Of a DNA stretch of 33,851 bases, positions 17,020-25,385 are shown one piece after another. Source of the DNA: Anaeromicropila populeti (GTDB lineage Bacteria > Bacillota > Clostridia > Lachnospirales > Lachnospiraceae); NCBI RefSeq assembly GCF_900112775.1, contig NZ_FOYZ01000022.1:1-33851 (forward strand), given 5' to 3'. The position numbers and the translations under genes were made by a program. The notes below the pieces were generated by a model that searched no databases, was not told where the DNA came from, and worked only from the letters and a program-made list of their open reading frames with translations. The first letter of the stretch is position 1. Each line of letters opens with the position of its first letter.

Positions 17020-17072
17020 TAGTTCACGTTAGAGTCGCACATTTAGCAACTTCTATAGATCTGGAGGTAAAA

Positions 17073-18179
17073 ATGCAGATAAAACAGATAGAATATGATA
17101 AATATTATAAAATATATATTACACTGAATAACATTACTAAAGAAATAAGTGATGATGATGTAAAAGAAATGTATCAATACATAAAGAATAATAAGATATC
17201 CGTTATTTATGAAAATTATTACGGAGATATTGAGATTCTAACTACCTATAAGGAAAAAAGAAAAAACATATTAGAAGAGCAGTCTTTGAAGGATTTTCCT
17301 GTATTATATTTACAGGGCAGTTCTTGTAAACAACATCAGTTAGCAGGAATATCATTAATGGGAGTTATAAAAAAAGATTTGTTTTGTAATTACATAAAAG
17401 TGGAATATATCGAAAATCAAAATGTAAAAGTTGGTACTGTCATAAAATATGAAAAAACAGAGGAACTTTATTTAATGTCAATTGTAGGTGATGAAGATTG
17501 CAGGAAGAGAAAAAGTTTTAAAGAAGAGATGGATTCGTTATATAAAAATATGGTTTATCTGATTGAGCAGCATGGATTTTCACAGCGGGATATTTACCGT
17601 ACGTATTTTTATCTGAAAGATTTGCTCATAGATTATGCAGAGTTTAATAATTCAAGAGAAAAATATTTTAGAGAAAATTTTAAAGAAATAACGTGGTACC
17701 CTGCAAGTACTTGTATTATGGGAAATTCTATATATCATGACAGAGCTGTAAGCAATATATGGGCAATAAAAAGTGAAAATATGGATATTGTTGAGGTTAT
17801 GCATTCTGGAAGACAGTGCGAAGCATTAGATTACAAAAAACTTTTTTCAAGAGGAGTATTACTAACAAACATGAATAAGAGGTGTTATATTTCTGGAACA
17901 GCCAGTATAGGAGAAACTGGAGATACATTATTTATTGATGATTATAAGAAACAAATTGACCAGACTTTTGAATGTGTTCAAAATCTTTTAAGAAGTAAAG
18001 AGATGGATTTTGATAAAATTGTTAGCTGCCATGCATATCTGAAGAAAAAAGAGTTTGAAAGTTACTTCATAGAAAAAATGGAAATAGTTAGTGCACAATT
18101 TTTTCCTGTAGTATGCGTGATTGCTGATGTATGCCGGGATGATTTGCTATTTGAAATGGATATCGTAGCGGAAAATTAG
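17073..18179 (+). CDS. Chorismatase-like protein (FkbO/Hyg5 family, RidA fold)
   Basis: This 368-residue protein has two RidA-like halves. Marks of the chorismatase family are IYRTYFYLKD near 174-183, WYPASTCIMG near 208-217, YISGTASIGETGD near 272-284 followed by QTFECVQNLL, and the end CRDDLLFEMD near 354-363, where the family carries its catalytic glutamate (here probably Glu361). Chorismatases split chorismate into pyruvate plus either a dihydroxy-cyclohexadiene acid (FkbO type) or a hydroxybenzoate (Hyg5 type). Some such proteins are annotated as pteridine-dependent oxygenases, which is probably an old misnomer. The gene sits inside the cluster with GGAGG ahead of the ATG. If active it would tie the pathway to the shikimate route. 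Which product type is formed cannot be told. Confidence 0.68.
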   Translation: MQIKQIEYDKYYKIYITLNNITKEISDDDVKEMYQYIKNNKISVIYENYYGDIEILTTYKEKRKNILEEQSLKDFPVLYLQGSSCKQHQLAGISLMGVIKKDLFCNYIKVEYIENQNVKVGTVIKYEKTEELYLMSIVGDEDCRKRKSFKEEMDSLYKNMVYLIEQHGFSQRDIYRTYFYLKDLLIDYAEFNNSREKYFRENFKEITWYPASTCIMGNSIYHDRAVSNIWAIKSENMDIVEVMHSGRQCEALDYKKLFSRGVLLTNMNKRCYISGTASIGETGDTLFIDDYKKQIDQTFECVQNLLRSKEMDFDKIVSCHAYLKKKEFESYFIEKMEIVSAQFFPVVCVIADVCRDDLLFEMDIVAEN

Positions 18180-18209
18180 GATATTTTATTAACTAGAGAG
18201 GAAGTTGAA

Positions 18210-19556
18210 ATGAAAAGCAGTAAGTATAAATTTGAAAGAATTTCCTGTATTGACAGTTGGGAAATACCAGAAGATTGTAAGATGAAAATTTTAGTGGGTG
18301 GACTTGATAAGCAAAATAATGAAGTTTATTATCTAATCAATTTTAGTGCTCATGCTATTGATAAGTGTACCATAGATACGGAAGAATATAGAAATGAATA
18401 TGCAGCGTATTTGGAAAGCAAAATGGAGATTAGAGATTTACCATATGGTTCTACGAGCTGTCAGGGATTAATGGGGGCATTTGTACAACCACATGAGGGC
18501 ATGCAATTAAAGGATGGCACAATAGCAGTTGCCATGCATAACTGTGATTATATTCGTTTGTTAGATTTTGAACAGAATAAAGTGTCTCATTATCCTCCGA
18601 TTGAGCATTATCATCCAATTGTATATTCTGCCACAAATAGTTTATCATCAGATAAAAATACATTATATTTTGCAGAATGGAATATGGATGAAAGAATTGC
18701 AAGGTATAAGGGAGCAGATAAGAAAATTGATTTAAGACTTAAATCAATAAATTATAAACTAGATGAAAATACAGAAAAGGATATAGCAGTTGTTCAGGGT
18801 ATTGAAGGCTTACACGAAGTAAAATGTAGTCCGAATGATCAGTATTTGATTTTGACAGAGTTCTCTTTACAGTCTATTAGTAAGAGCATAGGAAGTTCAG
18901 TGACTGATGAATGGATGAATGATAAAAACTGGACTAAGTATGAAGAAGATGGTCTTGCAAAGACAATGCTTCAAAGTGTAAACATTGAGACAAAAAAGAC
19001 CGAAGTTATTAAGCCATATGGGGATACACCGGGTCATGTAGAATTTGGCTTGTCGAATACAGAAAAAATATACTTGTCCTGTCATTCTATGTCAAAAGCT
19101 GCGGGAAGAATTTTTTTACACGGACAAGGTATAATGGAAACATATGAGCGAAGAAAGAACAAGTTAGTAAAGACAGGCATGTATACGACACCTGAATTTA
19201 TCAGAATTACTTCTCATAAAGTATTTTCTTATAAAGGAATTAATTATATGACAGTAACTGTTTATCCAAATAGATTTTACGTTTTTCATGACGAGGATTT
19301 TACGTTATATAAAGATATTAAATTATATGATTGCAATCCACTTGACTTAACAAGAATGCACTTGACAACGCTGGATGAAAAGACTCCATTATGGATAGAA
19401 ACTTCTAATAATGGAAGATATATTGTACTAATATCTAACAGATATGTATATCTTTATGATATGGAGACTGAAGAAATGAAAGTCTTTGATGGATACAATG
19501 AAGATAAGACATTTATAGGAACTGCACATATCACTAATATGGATGACTTTATTTAA
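18210..19556 (+). CDS. Beta-propeller-like protein of unknown function
   Basis: The 448-residue protein has no signal peptide. It is built from repeated strand-rich units with turns such as LKDGTIAVAMHN, SSDKNTLYFAEW, SPNDQYLILTEF and SNNGRYIVLISN, the look of a six- or seven-bladed propeller. Histidines recur near blade starts (H95, H110, H133, H135, H202, H276, H292), which would suit a metal centre as in several propeller oxidases, but the geometry cannot be judged here. I do not recognise a named family. The gene is packed between the chorismatase-like and methyltransferase genes (30 and 16 bases apart), so it is surely part of the pathway. GAGAGGAAG precedes the ATG. Confidence 0.6.
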   Translation: MKSSKYKFERISCIDSWEIPEDCKMKILVGGLDKQNNEVYYLINFSAHAIDKCTIDTEEYRNEYAAYLESKMEIRDLPYGSTSCQGLMGAFVQPHEGMQLKDGTIAVAMHNCDYIRLLDFEQNKVSHYPPIEHYHPIVYSATNSLSSDKNTLYFAEWNMDERIARYKGADKKIDLRLKSINYKLDENTEKDIAVVQGIEGLHEVKCSPNDQYLILTEFSLQSISKSIGSSVTDEWMNDKNWTKYEEDGLAKTMLQSVNIETKKTEVIKPYGDTPGHVEFGLSNTEKIYLSCHSMSKAAGRIFLHGQGIMETYERRKNKLVKTGMYTTPEFIRITSHKVFSYKGINYMTVTVYPNRFYVFHDEDFTLYKDIKLYDCNPLDLTRMHLTTLDEKTPLWIETSNNGRYIVLISNRYVYLYDMETEEMKVFDGYNEDKTFIGTAHITNMDDFI

Positions 19557-19572
19557 TATGGAGGGATGACTC

Positions 19573-20271
19573 ATGAATCATGAAGAAATAATTGATGATT
19601 TTAATAAAAGAAGTAGTGAATACGATAAGATTATTCATGAGGTAATAGCTTATTACGATACGATGATAAAAAACATGGGCTTTTTCATGCCATTTAGAAG
19701 GGAAGATGAGATTAAGGTTCTGGACTTAGGTTGCGGCACTGGAAATACATCTAAAATGATATTAGAATTTTTTCCGAATGCAAGTATTGATGCTTATGAC
19801 TTAGCAATAAATTCTGTTAATACATATAATAAAAGATTTGAAGATTATAATGCACATGCATGTATCGGGGATTTGAGGGATGAGGCTATTTATAAAGCTG
19901 ATTACTATGATTGTGTAGTATCCAGTTTAGCAATTCATCATCTTCCAACTGATAAAGAAAAGTATAGTGTTTACAAGAATTCATTTAAAACATTAAAACC
20001 AAATGGATATATTAGCATAGGTGAAAACGTTGCAGGCTCATCAGTCAGACTTACAAAGCTGTATGAAAGCATGTGGCTGGATTATATGAGAGATAATGGA
20101 TTGAATGAAAATGCGGTGCAGCAATATTATGATGAGTATTTTGAAAAAGATTCACCAATTTCAATGATGAAACAGCTGTCTATGATGTCAGATATTGGAT
20201 TTTCAGAAATAGACTGCATGTGGAAATATTCGTTTTATGCTGTGTTTGGTGGAATGAAACCATTACAATAA
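19573..20271 (+). CDS. SAM-dependent methyltransferase
   Basis: The 232-residue class-I methyltransferase has motif I VLDLGCGTGNTS (residues 49-60), an acidic residue at the end of strand 2 (IDAYDLA) and DCVVSSLAIHHL as motif IV. This is the Methyltransf_11/25-type fold, and the length fits. It would transfer a methyl group from SAM to a small molecule or a carrier-bound intermediate. The substrate is unknown. TGGAGGGATGACTC is the ribosome site, 16 bases after the preceding gene. Confidence 0.85.
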   Translation: MNHEEIIDDFNKRSSEYDKIIHEVIAYYDTMIKNMGFFMPFRREDEIKVLDLGCGTGNTSKMILEFFPNASIDAYDLAINSVNTYNKRFEDYNAHACIGDLRDEAIYKADYYDCVVSSLAIHHLPTDKEKYSVYKNSFKTLKPNGYISIGENVAGSSVRLTKLYESMWLDYMRDNGLNENAVQQYYDEYFEKDSPISMMKQLSMMSDIGFSEIDCMWKYSFYAVFGGMKPLQ

Positions 20272-20298
20272 TTGCTTGTTTGAAAGGAAGGGAATAAC

Positions 20299-20787
20299 AT
20301 GACGGAAGTAGAAAAGTTAGAAAAAAAGTACATTGAAGAACGTGTAAGAATAATGAAAAAGCTTATGGAGGTATATGGTGAAGAGGTTCTGGAAATAGCA
20401 GCTGCTGAAAAAAGCAAAATTGAAGCAGAGCGTGTTAAGGAAAAATACAAAGAGTATATACCTGTTAATATGAAAGACTATTATAAATATGCATTTAATG
20501 AATTTGAAAACTTAGCAGATTTATTAGGACAAGAAATACTGAAACAGACAGAAGATGAGCTAATTGTAAAAGTCAGTTCGTGTCAATACTGCTCCAATTA
20601 TTCTTCTATTCCAGGTGGAAGAATGATAGGAAAGAAGATGATTTGTAATATGGATGCTGTTATTACAGAAGCACTTAATGAAGCTTTTATTGTAGAACGT
20701 CCAAGCAGAATGATGGATGGTGATGAGTACTGTATATTTAAGATATTAAGAAAGAATTCTGTATGTCATGAGAATAACGAAGAGTAA
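20299..20787 (+). CDS. ATC-hydrolase-family protein
   Basis: The 162-residue protein matches the L-2-amino-thiazoline-4-carboxylate hydrolase family in its C-terminal half: a cysteine-rich CQYCSNY near residue 95, MICNMDAVITEALN near 113, and the typical closing motif MMDGDEYCIFKI near 138-150. The founding enzyme opens a cysteine-derived thiazoline ring, but most members are uncharacterised and the fold may simply bind small ligands (it resembles V4R domains). In this cluster it could hydrolyse a ring or thioester, or be a non-catalytic partner. Its last 20 bases overlap the next gene, so the two products are probably made together. Confidence 0.7.
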   Translation: MTEVEKLEKKYIEERVRIMKKLMEVYGEEVLEIAAAEKSKIEAERVKEKYKEYIPVNMKDYYKYAFNEFENLADLLGQEILKQTEDELIVKVSSCQYCSNYSSIPGGRMIGKKMICNMDAVITEALNEAFIVERPSRMMDGDEYCIFKILRKNSVCHENNEE

Positions 20788-21580
20788 GAATGGATTTACA
20801 GTATTTTCAAGTGATATATACTATAGTGTTAATATTATAGTTGTGTATGATTCAGGTGAAGCTGTAATTTTTGATACAGGTGTTTCGGAGAATGAATTTC
20901 AATTCGTTTTGGAATATATAGAAGAAAAAGAAATGTTTCTAAAATATATTGTGTACTCGCATTTTCACTTTGATCATAATAGCTGCAATATATTTATGGA
21001 TAATGTACCAGTTATCTCTCATGAAGACTATCTTTTAAATTTTGAACAAGCAATGTATAATGTAGAGGATGTAATTTATTCATATAAAAAGCAATATATA
21101 TCAATGCTTCCAACGATTACTTTTACTAAAAAATACAATATAATTGTTGGAAGTAAATGTATTGAGCTAATTCATTCTCCTGGACATACGTCTGATTCCA
21201 TAGTAGCAGTAAATTATGAGGATGAGTACATAATAGCAGGAGATACAGTAAACTTAATTCCGTACATTAAGTGGGGAAATATAAATCAGCTGAAGTTGTC
21301 ACTTAGATTTCTGCTTTCACTTGATATTGATGAAATTATTATGGGACATTTTGGATTAGGACATAGGGTGGATATACTAAAAAACTTAGTATATCTTGAG
21401 AGAATAGAAGGATTTGGAAATAATATCTTCTACAGAGAAAAGAATAAAATCTGTATTAATACAGAAATGTTACAGCCCGAGTTGTTCATGGAATTATGTG
21501 ATATACCAGAAGATGAATATATTTTTATTAGAGATTTGCACTATAAAAATATGTTTAAATTAATTAACAAAACGTATTAG
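20768..21580 (+). CDS. Metallo-beta-lactamase-fold hydrolase
   Basis: The 270-residue protein has the full metal motif HFHFDH (H65, H67, D69, H70), then HSPGHTSDS with H140, AGDTVN with D159 and MGHFGLGH with H194. Two zinc or iron ions are expected. Family members hydrolyse lactams, thioesters and lactones or act as oxidases. Since the cluster has no thioesterase, release of product from the carrier protein is an attractive role, but this is inference. The ATG overlaps the end of the preceding gene by 20 bases and no strong ribosome site is seen, so translation is likely coupled. Confidence 0.85.
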   Translation: MRITKSKNGFTVFSSDIYYSVNIIVVYDSGEAVIFDTGVSENEFQFVLEYIEEKEMFLKYIVYSHFHFDHNSCNIFMDNVPVISHEDYLLNFEQAMYNVEDVIYSYKKQYISMLPTITFTKKYNIIVGSKCIELIHSPGHTSDSIVAVNYEDEYIIAGDTVNLIPYIKWGNINQLKLSLRFLLSLDIDEIIMGHFGLGHRVDILKNLVYLERIEGFGNNIFYREKNKICINTEMLQPELFMELCDIPEDEYIFIRDLHYKNMFKLINKTY

Positions 21581-21607
21581 TACAGGAGATGACAGGAGTG
21601 AGGAGTA

Positions 21608-23197
21608 ATGATGTATTATACGAATTCAATAGAAATGACTTTGCAGGAAAAAGCAATCTTATTTCCAGACAAATTGGCATTAAAAGATAATATACTTTCC
21701 TATACTTATAAAGAGTTTTACATGAAAGTTACTATTTTTGAAAACTACCTACGTGTAAACGGTATTAGGAAAAATGACAGAGTTACCATATATTGCAATG
21801 AAAAGACAGTGTTATCTATTGTAGCAATGATTTCTATAATGAATGCAGGTGCCATTTATGTTCCATTAAATAATAAACTTAAGGATGAATCTATTTTAGA
21901 TATTATTAATGATTGTGATCCAAAAATAATTATCACAGACACAAAAAATGACTTCTTTGAGAATTGTAAGGTGAGTAGAGATGTTGTTTACATGTCACTT
22001 GATGGATTGGAGTACATTACAGAAACCAAAAATGTATTTCATGATTTTAATGAGCTGGTTGGAAAAAATAATACAAATGCTTCATGTGAAATAGAAGCTT
22101 CAGATGTAATGTATATTATATATACTTCGGGTTCTACTGGAAAACCAAAAGGTGTTATGATTACATACGAAAACCTTTTTTCTGTTATTAAATGGAGAGA
22201 AGAAGCACTAGGTTTTAATGATAAGACAAGATTATTAAGTTTATCTCCATTGTATTTTGATCCTATTTTTCAGGAAGTTTTCTGTTCATTATACGCTGGT
22301 GCTACCATATATCTATTAGATACTAACCACAAATCTGTATTGGATATAATAAAATGTATTGATAAAAATGAAATTACTAAGTTAATATGTGTACCTTCAA
22401 TTGCAAAAATTATGATAACTTTAAAAGAAAAATTAAAAAAATACAATGTTTCTAGTGTTGATACGTTTGTCACAGGGGGAAGCGCAATATTTCCTGATGA
22501 TATAATGTGTCTTGCGCAATATTTTGTAAATGCTAATTTTTTTAATGGTTATGGTCTGACTGAGACTGCTGTATCTGCTTTTATATATAAAATTCCTGAT
22601 CCTAATTGTATTCAGACGGTAATGATACCTATTGGAAAAGAAATGCCAGGAAGTACAGCTTACATTTTAGCTGGTGAGAAAGAAGTAAAGGATGAGGAGA
22701 TAGGTGAGCTTGTAATTTGCGGACCAAATATCATGAAAGGATATTGGAATAATCAGGATGAAACCGAACGTGTTTTGAAATCTAATTTTATTGGCAAATC
22801 AGATATAGATAGTCTATTGTATACTGGAGACATGGTGAAAAAAGATGCGTATGGTAACTTTATATTTGTATGCCGTAAAGATGACCAAATAAAGATTTCA
22901 GGTTATCGCGTTGAATTAGGTGATGTGGATGCCTATATTAACAAACTTCAGATTTTCGAAGATGCTTGTAATATAGTTAACAATGATGAAGGAAAAAAAA
23001 TCTGTTGTTATTTTGTTTACAAAGAAAACAATTTGCTGAGTAAAAAAGAAATTATCCAGAAATGTGAAAAACTAATGCCTGGGTATATGATTCCAGGAAT
23101 TTGGATTCCGCTGGAACAAATGCCAAAGCTTCCAAATGGAAAAATTGACAGAAAGTTTTTAGGAAATCTGAAAATTGACTATGCTAAGGTACTATAA
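21608..23197 (+). CDS. Stand-alone adenylation enzyme (NRPS-type A domain)
   Basis: The 529-residue AMP-forming ligase shows core motifs A3 YTSGSTGKPKG (172-182), A5 NGYGLTET (313-320), A7 YTGD (405-408), A8 ISGYRVELGDVD (430-441) and A10 LPNGKIDRKFL with Lys512. The A4 region reads LYFDPIFQE; Asp218 is where A domains that take alpha-amino acids keep an aspartate for the amino group, while aryl-acid activators usually lack it. So the substrate is more likely an amino acid than a benzoate. There is no fused carrier, condensation or thioesterase domain. It presumably loads the free carrier protein at 15218. The start ATG 21608 follows GTGAGGAGTA; a second ATG follows at once. Confidence 0.92.
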   Translation: MMYYTNSIEMTLQEKAILFPDKLALKDNILSYTYKEFYMKVTIFENYLRVNGIRKNDRVTIYCNEKTVLSIVAMISIMNAGAIYVPLNNKLKDESILDIINDCDPKIIITDTKNDFFENCKVSRDVVYMSLDGLEYITETKNVFHDFNELVGKNNTNASCEIEASDVMYIIYTSGSTGKPKGVMITYENLFSVIKWREEALGFNDKTRLLSLSPLYFDPIFQEVFCSLYAGATIYLLDTNHKSVLDIIKCIDKNEITKLICVPSIAKIMITLKEKLKKYNVSSVDTFVTGGSAIFPDDIMCLAQYFVNANFFNGYGLTETAVSAFIYKIPDPNCIQTVMIPIGKEMPGSTAYILAGEKEVKDEEIGELVICGPNIMKGYWNNQDETERVLKSNFIGKSDIDSLLYTGDMVKKDAYGNFIFVCRKDDQIKISGYRVELGDVDAYINKLQIFEDACNIVNNDEGKKICCYFVYKENNLLSKKEIIQKCEKLMPGYMIPGIWIPLEQMPKLPNGKIDRKFLGNLKIDYAKVL

Positions 23198-23232
23198 GTA
23201 TATTGCAGAAACTTGCAGTTAGGAGGTGCGAC

Positions 23233-24357
23233 ATGTTCTCAAAACGGTTAGAATTTGTGGAAGAGTCAGGAATACGGAAAATGTTTAACCAAGTAGGTGA
23301 ATTAAAGGATGTAATTGACTTGACATTGGGGCAGCCGGACTTTAAGATTAACGATGAGATAAAGGCTGAGGCTTGTAGGGCGATATTAAATGAAAAGAAT
23401 AGATATACTGCTACAAATGGAATTCTTGGTTTAAGAGAAATGCTATACGAAAAAAAGAAGCAGGAAGGATGGACAATTGATTTAGAAAATTTATTTGTTA
23501 CTTCGGGTACTTCAGGCGCTATTTTTCTTTCTTTTAATACATTATTAGAACAGGGTGACGAGGTTATTATCACAGAGCCTTACTATAACGAGTATAAGAA
23601 TCTTACATATTTATGTGATGCAAAGCCGGTTTTTGTTAATATATATCCCGAGTTTACGTTAACCGCTGATAAGATTAAAGATAAAATAACATCAAAAACA
23701 AAACTTATCGTTCTAAATAGCCCAGCTAATCCGACAGGAAAAATTATCAACAAAGAAGAAATTATTAAGATTGTTGAATTGTCAAAAAAACATAATATTT
23801 ATGTGATTGTGGATTTGATATATAAAGATTTTCTTTATATAGACAAAGAAATTTTTCCAACAGAGATTACAGAAGATTACTCTAATTTAATTATAATAGA
23901 AGGCTTTTCTAAAACGTTTTCAATGACAGGATGGCGTTTGGGTTACGTTGTTACAAATAAAAATGTGATTCAGCAATTTACTAAAATCCAGCAGTATACA
24001 TTTTTGTGTGCACCCTCTCCATTTCAGTATGCAGGAATAAAAGCATTAGAGATTGGGGTTAATCCTAATATGTCACAAGAATATATGGAAAAGAAAAATA
24101 TTGTAATGGAATTATTATCGCCATATTTTCAAATTACTGATCCAGAAGGAGCATTTTACTGCTTTCCTAAAATGCCTATTGGAAGTGCTTCAGAGTTTGC
24201 AAAATTCTGTGCTACTGATGGCGGAATTATGATAGTTCCAGGCACTGCTTTTTCACAATATGATACAAATTTCCGGCTATCTTTTGCAACGGACAATATA
24301 AACTTAATCAATGGCTGTAAACGATTAATACGAAAAATAACAGCGTTTCAAAAATGA
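23233..24357 (+). CDS. PLP-dependent class I/II aminotransferase
   Basis: Starting at ATG 23233 (TTAGGAGGTGCGAC before it) the protein has 374 residues; an upstream in-frame TTG at 23203 is a poorer start. It shows fold-type I marks: SGTSGAIF near 91-98, NSPANPTG near 162-169, VIVDLIYKDF with Asp194 and Tyr197, and FSKTFSMTGWRLGY near 225-238 with PLP lysine Lys227. The subgroup resembles aspartate and kynurenine aminotransferases. It probably makes or uses the amino acid that the adenylation enzyme activates, for example by aminating a keto acid. The substrate cannot be read from the sequence. Confidence 0.9.
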   Translation: MFSKRLEFVEESGIRKMFNQVGELKDVIDLTLGQPDFKINDEIKAEACRAILNEKNRYTATNGILGLREMLYEKKKQEGWTIDLENLFVTSGTSGAIFLSFNTLLEQGDEVIITEPYYNEYKNLTYLCDAKPVFVNIYPEFTLTADKIKDKITSKTKLIVLNSPANPTGKIINKEEIIKIVELSKKHNIYVIVDLIYKDFLYIDKEIFPTEITEDYSNLIIIEGFSKTFSMTGWRLGYVVTNKNVIQQFTKIQQYTFLCAPSPFQYAGIKALEIGVNPNMSQEYMEKKNIVMELLSPYFQITDPEGAFYCFPKMPIGSASEFAKFCATDGGIMIVPGTAFSQYDTNFRLSFATDNINLINGCKRLIRKITAFQK

Positions 24358-24449
24358 AAAATTCAACTAGCTTGATTAGGAAGTATTGATTTACAGTAAA
24401 CAATGTGAGAAAATATAGGTATTATTATTTGATGTAGAGGAGGAGCATT

Positions 24450-25298
24450 ATGGAGTTATTTAGATATCATGGTCTTGGAAATGATTATTTAGTTTTAGAT
24501 CAAAACTATTTTGATTTGGAATTGAACCCAGAGCGTATAAAATTAATATGTGATAGAAATTTTGGGGTTGGTTCCGATGGCATTTTATATAAATCTAGCA
24601 AAGAGAAAAATGATTATTGTGTGAAAATCTTTAATCCTGATGGTGGAGAAGCTGAGAAAAGTGGTAATGGTGTCCGCATTTTTGCTAAATATCTAATGGA
24701 TGCAGGTTATGCAACCAATGAGGAAATACTTATTCCGACGCTGGGAGGAGATGTTGTTGTAACATACTTAAACCCAAAAGGGACTTTAATGAAAGTGTAT
24801 ATGGGTGAAGCTACATGCTCAAGCGATAAAATACCTGTAATTGGCGAAAAAAGAGAAGTAGTCCACGAGAAGATGGAATTTCAAGGTAAAGAATATTTTA
24901 CTACCTGTGTATCAGTTGGAAACCCTCATTGTGTAATTTTTTGTGATGAAATCAGTAAAGCATTTGCATGTGAAGTTGGACCATATGTTGAGAACTCACC
25001 GCTCTTCCCACATAGAATAAATACACAATTTGTTAAATTGATTGATAAAAATAATATACAAATTGAAATATATGAAAGAGGTGCCGGATATACCATGGCT
25101 TCTGGCAGCAGTAGCTGTGCAGCAGCATATGCTGCCTATAGAAATGGAATGGTAGATAACGATATAACAGTAAGCATGCCAGGCGGCAAACTTCAAATAC
25201 AGATTGAAGAAAATAATATTTTCATGACAGGACCCGTATGCAGTGTTGGAAAAGTGATTTTTGATAATGAATTTGTAGAGCAGCTTAAAGAGTTATAA
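24450..25298 (+). CDS. Diaminopimelate-epimerase-fold protein with both catalytic cysteines changed to serine
   Basis: The 282-residue protein is a clear DapF homologue over its full length: YHGLGNDYLVLD at the N-terminus, FNPDGGEAEKSGNG near 61-74, SVGNPHCV near 155-162 and ERGAGYTMASGSSS near 209-222. DapF uses two cysteines as acid and base, in MCGNG and ACGTG. Here they are Ser71 and Ser218. The asparagines that hold the amino acid backbone (N62, N158, N191) and the E209-R210 pair are kept. It can thus still bind an amino-acid-like ligand but should not racemise by the usual mechanism. It may be an isomerase, a dehydratase, or a binding protein; proline-racemase relatives with a serine act as dehydratases or epimerases. 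AGAGGAGGAGC precedes the ATG. Confidence 0.85.
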   Translation: MELFRYHGLGNDYLVLDQNYFDLELNPERIKLICDRNFGVGSDGILYKSSKEKNDYCVKIFNPDGGEAEKSGNGVRIFAKYLMDAGYATNEEILIPTLGGDVVVTYLNPKGTLMKVYMGEATCSSDKIPVIGEKREVVHEKMEFQGKEYFTTCVSVGNPHCVIFCDEISKAFACEVGPYVENSPLFPHRINTQFVKLIDKNNIQIEIYERGAGYTMASGSSSCAAAYAAYRNGMVDNDITVSMPGGKLQIQIEENNIFMTGPVCSVGKVIFDNEFVEQLKEL

Positions 25299-25313
25299 AA
25301 TAACTGAAGTAAT

Positions 25314-25354
25314 ATGTAGTTTGCCGTATTTTATATTTATACGGTAAACTACAT
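25314..25354 (+). terminator. Hairpin between the DapF-like gene and the exporter genes
   Basis: Bases 25314-25328 pair with 25340-25354 over 15 positions (one G-U) around an 11-base loop. No run of T follows, so it is a poor Rho-independent terminator. It may instead protect the upstream message or lower expression of the exporter. Confidence 0.5.
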
Positions 25355-25385
25355 ATAAAACATAATTATCAAATGAGGAAGTAAT

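Noticed and set aside
24450-25298. Ordinary dapF for lysine and cell-wall synthesis
   Set aside because: Both catalytic cysteines are serine and the neighbours are not lysine-pathway genes.
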